Shown: piece by piece, positions 12,730 to 14,451 of the stretch | Position numbering within the stretch: the stretch's first letter is position 1 | How the letters are laid out: each line of letters opens with the position of its first letter | Origin: Candidatus Altarchaeum sp. CG2_30_32_3053 | GTDB lineage: Archaea; Altiarchaeota; Altiarchaeia; Altiarchaeales; Altiarchaeaceae | Assembly (NCBI GenBank): GCA_001873845.1 | Contig: MNZY01000123.1 | Location: 1-14,451, forward strand | Length of the DNA: 14,451 nucleotides | Direction: 5' to 3' | Notes under the pieces: generated by a model | What the model was told of the DNA's origin: nothing | Databases searched by the model: none | The model's input: the letters and a program-made list of their open reading frames with translations, nothing else | Program-made: the position numbers and the translations under genes

Positions 12730-13503
12730 ATGAAAATTTCAGTCAGCGGAAAAGGCGGAAGCGGAAAAAGCACACTCGCGGCATTACTGGCAGGGGAATT
12801 CGCAAGGAAAAATTTTAATGTTTTAGTTATAGACAGCGATGAATCAAATACAAATCTTTACCGTCTGTTAAATATAGATACAATGCCAACTCCGCTGATG
12901 GAAATGGTCGGCGGAAAACAAAGCATTCAGAGAAAAATCAGACAGGTAGCTGGATTTCAGTTTTTAAATGAATCTATCACAACAGATAAAATTCCGGATG
13001 AATTTATAGGGAAGAAGGACAAAATAAATTTAGTTGTTATTGGAAAAATTTTGCAGTCAAAGGAGGGATGTGCATGTCCGATGGGTTCATTAACAAAGGA
13101 ATTTTTGAAAAAGCTCAATTTAAGGAATAACGAAATTGCCATTACAGACATGGAAGCGGGAATTGAACATTTTGGCAGAGGGATTGAGGAATATGTTGAT
13201 GTTGTTATTATTGCTGTTGAGCCGTCTTATGAGTCAATAAATGTTGCTTTAAAAATAAAGGAACTCGCAGAACAATCAAAAGCCAGGAAAATTTTTGCAG
13301 TTATTAATTATAATAGACCTGTTAATGAAAATATTAAGGAGAAAATAGAGAAAATGGTCAAAGGAAAATTTGGAAATGTGTTTTCAATTCCTTACAGTGA
13401 GGAAATTTTAAACTTTGGAATCGTAAGTGAGAAATTTTCAGAGAGCAGAGATGTCCGGGAAAGTGTTAAAGGTCTTGCTGTCCAGATTTTGCGGGAAATT
13501 TAA
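12730..13503 (+). CDS. cooC: CooC-type ATPase for nickel insertion into carbon monoxide dehydrogenase
   Basis: CooC is a dimeric P-loop ATPase of the MinD/NifH group that helps load nickel into the CODH active site. The deviant Walker A motif is GKGGSGKST at residues 7-15, with the signature K8. The switch segment is VLVIDSDESN (31-40). The metal-binding pair C114/C116 lies in GCACPMG, as in CooC. DMEAGIEHFGRGIEE (140-154) is the conserved switch II region, followed by VEPSYESI (nucleotide contact) and INYNR. At 257 residues it is of normal length. The ATG at 12730 opens directly into the first beta strand, so the start is secure. No CODH or ACS subunit is adjacent; the next gene downstream is a Fic pseudogene. 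Archaeal homologues with the same motifs are commonly linked to CODH/ACS. Confidence 0.9.
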   Translation: MKISVSGKGGSGKSTLAALLAGEFARKNFNVLVIDSDESNTNLYRLLNIDTMPTPLMEMVGGKQSIQRKIRQVAGFQFLNESITTDKIPDEFIGKKDKINLVVIGKILQSKEGCACPMGSLTKEFLKKLNLRNNEIAITDMEAGIEHFGRGIEEYVDVVIIAVEPSYESINVALKIKELAEQSKARKIFAVINYNRPVNENIKEKIEKMVKGKFGNVFSIPYSEEILNFGIVSEKFSESRDVRESVKGLAVQILREI

Positions 13504-13951
13504 ATTTAAAGGTTAAATTTTTGAAAATTCTGCTCTTTTAAAACCAATATGTCAGAAAAGCATATATTATATCCTCACTGTTGCTCCGGTATTTTAAATT
13601 TTTGTAAAACTTAAAATTGCACGGCAATCTTAATATTTATGGGGAAAAAACTAAATTTATATGCTGAAAACCAAATGATTTTTTCAGGTTAAATAATAAA
13701 ATGTTCAAAAAACAAATTTCAACCAAGTGAGAGATATACACAATATTGCGGACATCTCCCAAAAATCATGAGAAATTATACCCGGTAATGCAGATATAAT
13801 GGAGTTGCCCGCAATCCAAAATATTCTGTGGAGAATAATATTGTTTTTTACCCCAAAAAATACGGAGAATGTTTTTGCCTGTGGAAAATTATGTTTATAT
13901 AATTATGCTTATATTTATCTTTACCACAAATATTAGAGAAAATGACAGAAA
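13504..13951. other. Gene-free stretch with a long-range inverted repeat
   Basis: I see no intact gene in these 448 bases. Short open stretches around 13720-13900 are broken by stops in every plus frame and match no family I know. ATTGCGG at 13745-13751 can pair with CCGCAAT at 13809-13815 across a 57-nt interior that is less AT-rich than its surroundings, compatible with a decayed gene or a structured RNA. Confidence 0.4.
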
Positions 13952-14155
13952 ATGAAAATGTACATATACCAACAGGACGGCTGGCCTGATTTTACATGGA
14001 ACAATAATCGTCTGATATCACTTCTTGGACAGGTCAGAAATTTGTAGGGAAAAATTATTGGAAAAATGGATGTGCTTGGATTTAAATTAAGAAACGAAGC
14101 CGTTTTGGAGACATTAACCACGGATGTAGTTAAATCAACTGAAATTGAAGGTCAA
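13952..14155 (+). pseudogene. Fic-family protein, N-terminal domain only, with an internal TAG
   Basis: Fic proteins AMPylate targets; many carry an N-terminal DUF4172 domain. This frame reads MYIYQQDGWPDFTWNNNRLI (from 13958), then SLLGQVRNL, a TAG at 14045-14047, then GKIIGKMDVLGFKLRNEAVL, ETLTTDVVKSTEIEG. This matches DUF4172 up to the conserved 'S-E-I-E-G' where the Fic domain proper begins. The family usually has Gln at the stop (VRNLQGK), so CAG to TAG is the simplest explanation. Homology ends at about 14155; the same frame runs on to 14278 through low-complexity sequence, and the HPFx(D/E)GNGR active-site region is absent. The gene is broken twice: by a nonsense codon and by loss of its 3' part. 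Confidence 0.8.
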
Positions 14156-14384
14156 AAAAAACAAATATATAATTATCCAAATTTTAGTTATCTCAATTTT
14201 AGTGGGTCAGCACCTAAAATTAAATTTATAAATATTATAATATTTAATTTTGATATTTCAAAAAATTTATTTGCTTAAAAATATAATTTTTAAGCAGATT
14301 TTTAAAAAATATCTCACAAATTAATTATCCCAATTTAAAGGGATGAGCACATAAATTTAAATACCTGATAAAATAAATTTTTAA

Positions 14385-14451
14385 ATGAAAAGAAACAAAG
14401 AAAAAATCAGCAGCGTGTGCAATAATACCCGTTTGGTAGATTTAAAAAATT
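14385..14451 (+). CDS. Possible start of an unidentified gene (partial)
   Basis: An ATG at 14385 opens a frame that stays open to the window end (22 codons, beginning MKRNKEKISSVCNN). It follows a roughly 230-bp AT-rich stretch. The basic N-terminus is plausible for a real protein, but it is too short to identify. Confidence 0.3.
   Translation, partial: MKRNKEKISSVCNNTRLVDLKN

Noticed and set aside
12612..12818. Open frame of 68 codons overlapping the start of cooC
   Set aside because: It reads the cooC 5' end in another frame, giving a poly-Arg/Lys tail, and has no recognisable features.
14045..14047. TAG in the Fic frame as pyrrolysine readthrough
   Set aside because: As I recall the family, a Gln is usual here, so CAG to TAG explains it, and the rest of the Fic domain is missing anyway.

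Overview
The window reads as a low-GC archaeal chromosome segment. Archaeal information-processing genes place it: transcription factor E (TFE, with a wHTH and a zinc ribbon), translation initiation factor aIF1A, diphthine synthase DphB and the first 53 codons of a type IA topoisomerase. Corrinoid assembly (CobT), a CooC-type nickel-insertion ATPase and a dockerin-bearing secreted protein would suit an anaerobe using CODH/acetyl-CoA chemistry, such as Altiarchaeota or a low-GC methanogen relative. That placement is inference; nothing here fixes the lineage.

Layout. 1-84: tail of an unidentified ORF. 326-1045 (-): TFE with an unusual Lys/Gly/Ala-rich N-terminal extension. 1046-1519: AT-rich, repeat-bearing intergenic DNA. 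1520-3436 (+): dphB and cobT. 3437-4376 (+): a small accessory block with a decayed GvpO-like gene, an intact GvpO-like gene, a degenerate retropepsin-like protein and a 53-bp second copy of the cobT 3' end. 4377-6365 (-): a very divergent GT35 alpha-glucan phosphorylase, divergent from 6500-9286 (+), a secreted protein with EGF-like, beta-helix, CARDB-like and peptidase-regulatory-like segments and a C-terminal dockerin. 9364-10614 (+): lysA. 10646-11154: an AT-rich non-coding element with perfect 12-bp terminal inverted repeats and seven hairpins. 11315-11608 (+): aIF1A. 11682-11843: topA stub. 11844-12329: more repeat-derived DNA. 12330-12548 (-): IS630-type transposase HTH remnant. 12730-13503 (+): cooC. 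13952-14155: Fic N-terminal pseudogene. 14385-end: possible start of another gene.

Working together. dphB (eEF2 modification), TFE and aIF1A are housekeeping genes with no visible operon linking them. cobT and cooC both serve corrinoid/CODH-type metabolism but lie about 9 kb apart. The phosphorylase and the dockerin protein share only a divergent promoter region; a joint role in polysaccharide handling is possible but unproven.

The most unusual aspects are: (1) a dispersed, modular hairpin-repeat family built on a CACTTCGTTCG motif; (2) many short tandem duplications, several in frame inside genes (12, 18 and 33 bp units); (3) several decayed or truncated genes within about 11 kb; and (4) proteins so diverged that key family positions have changed (phosphorylase, retropepsin).
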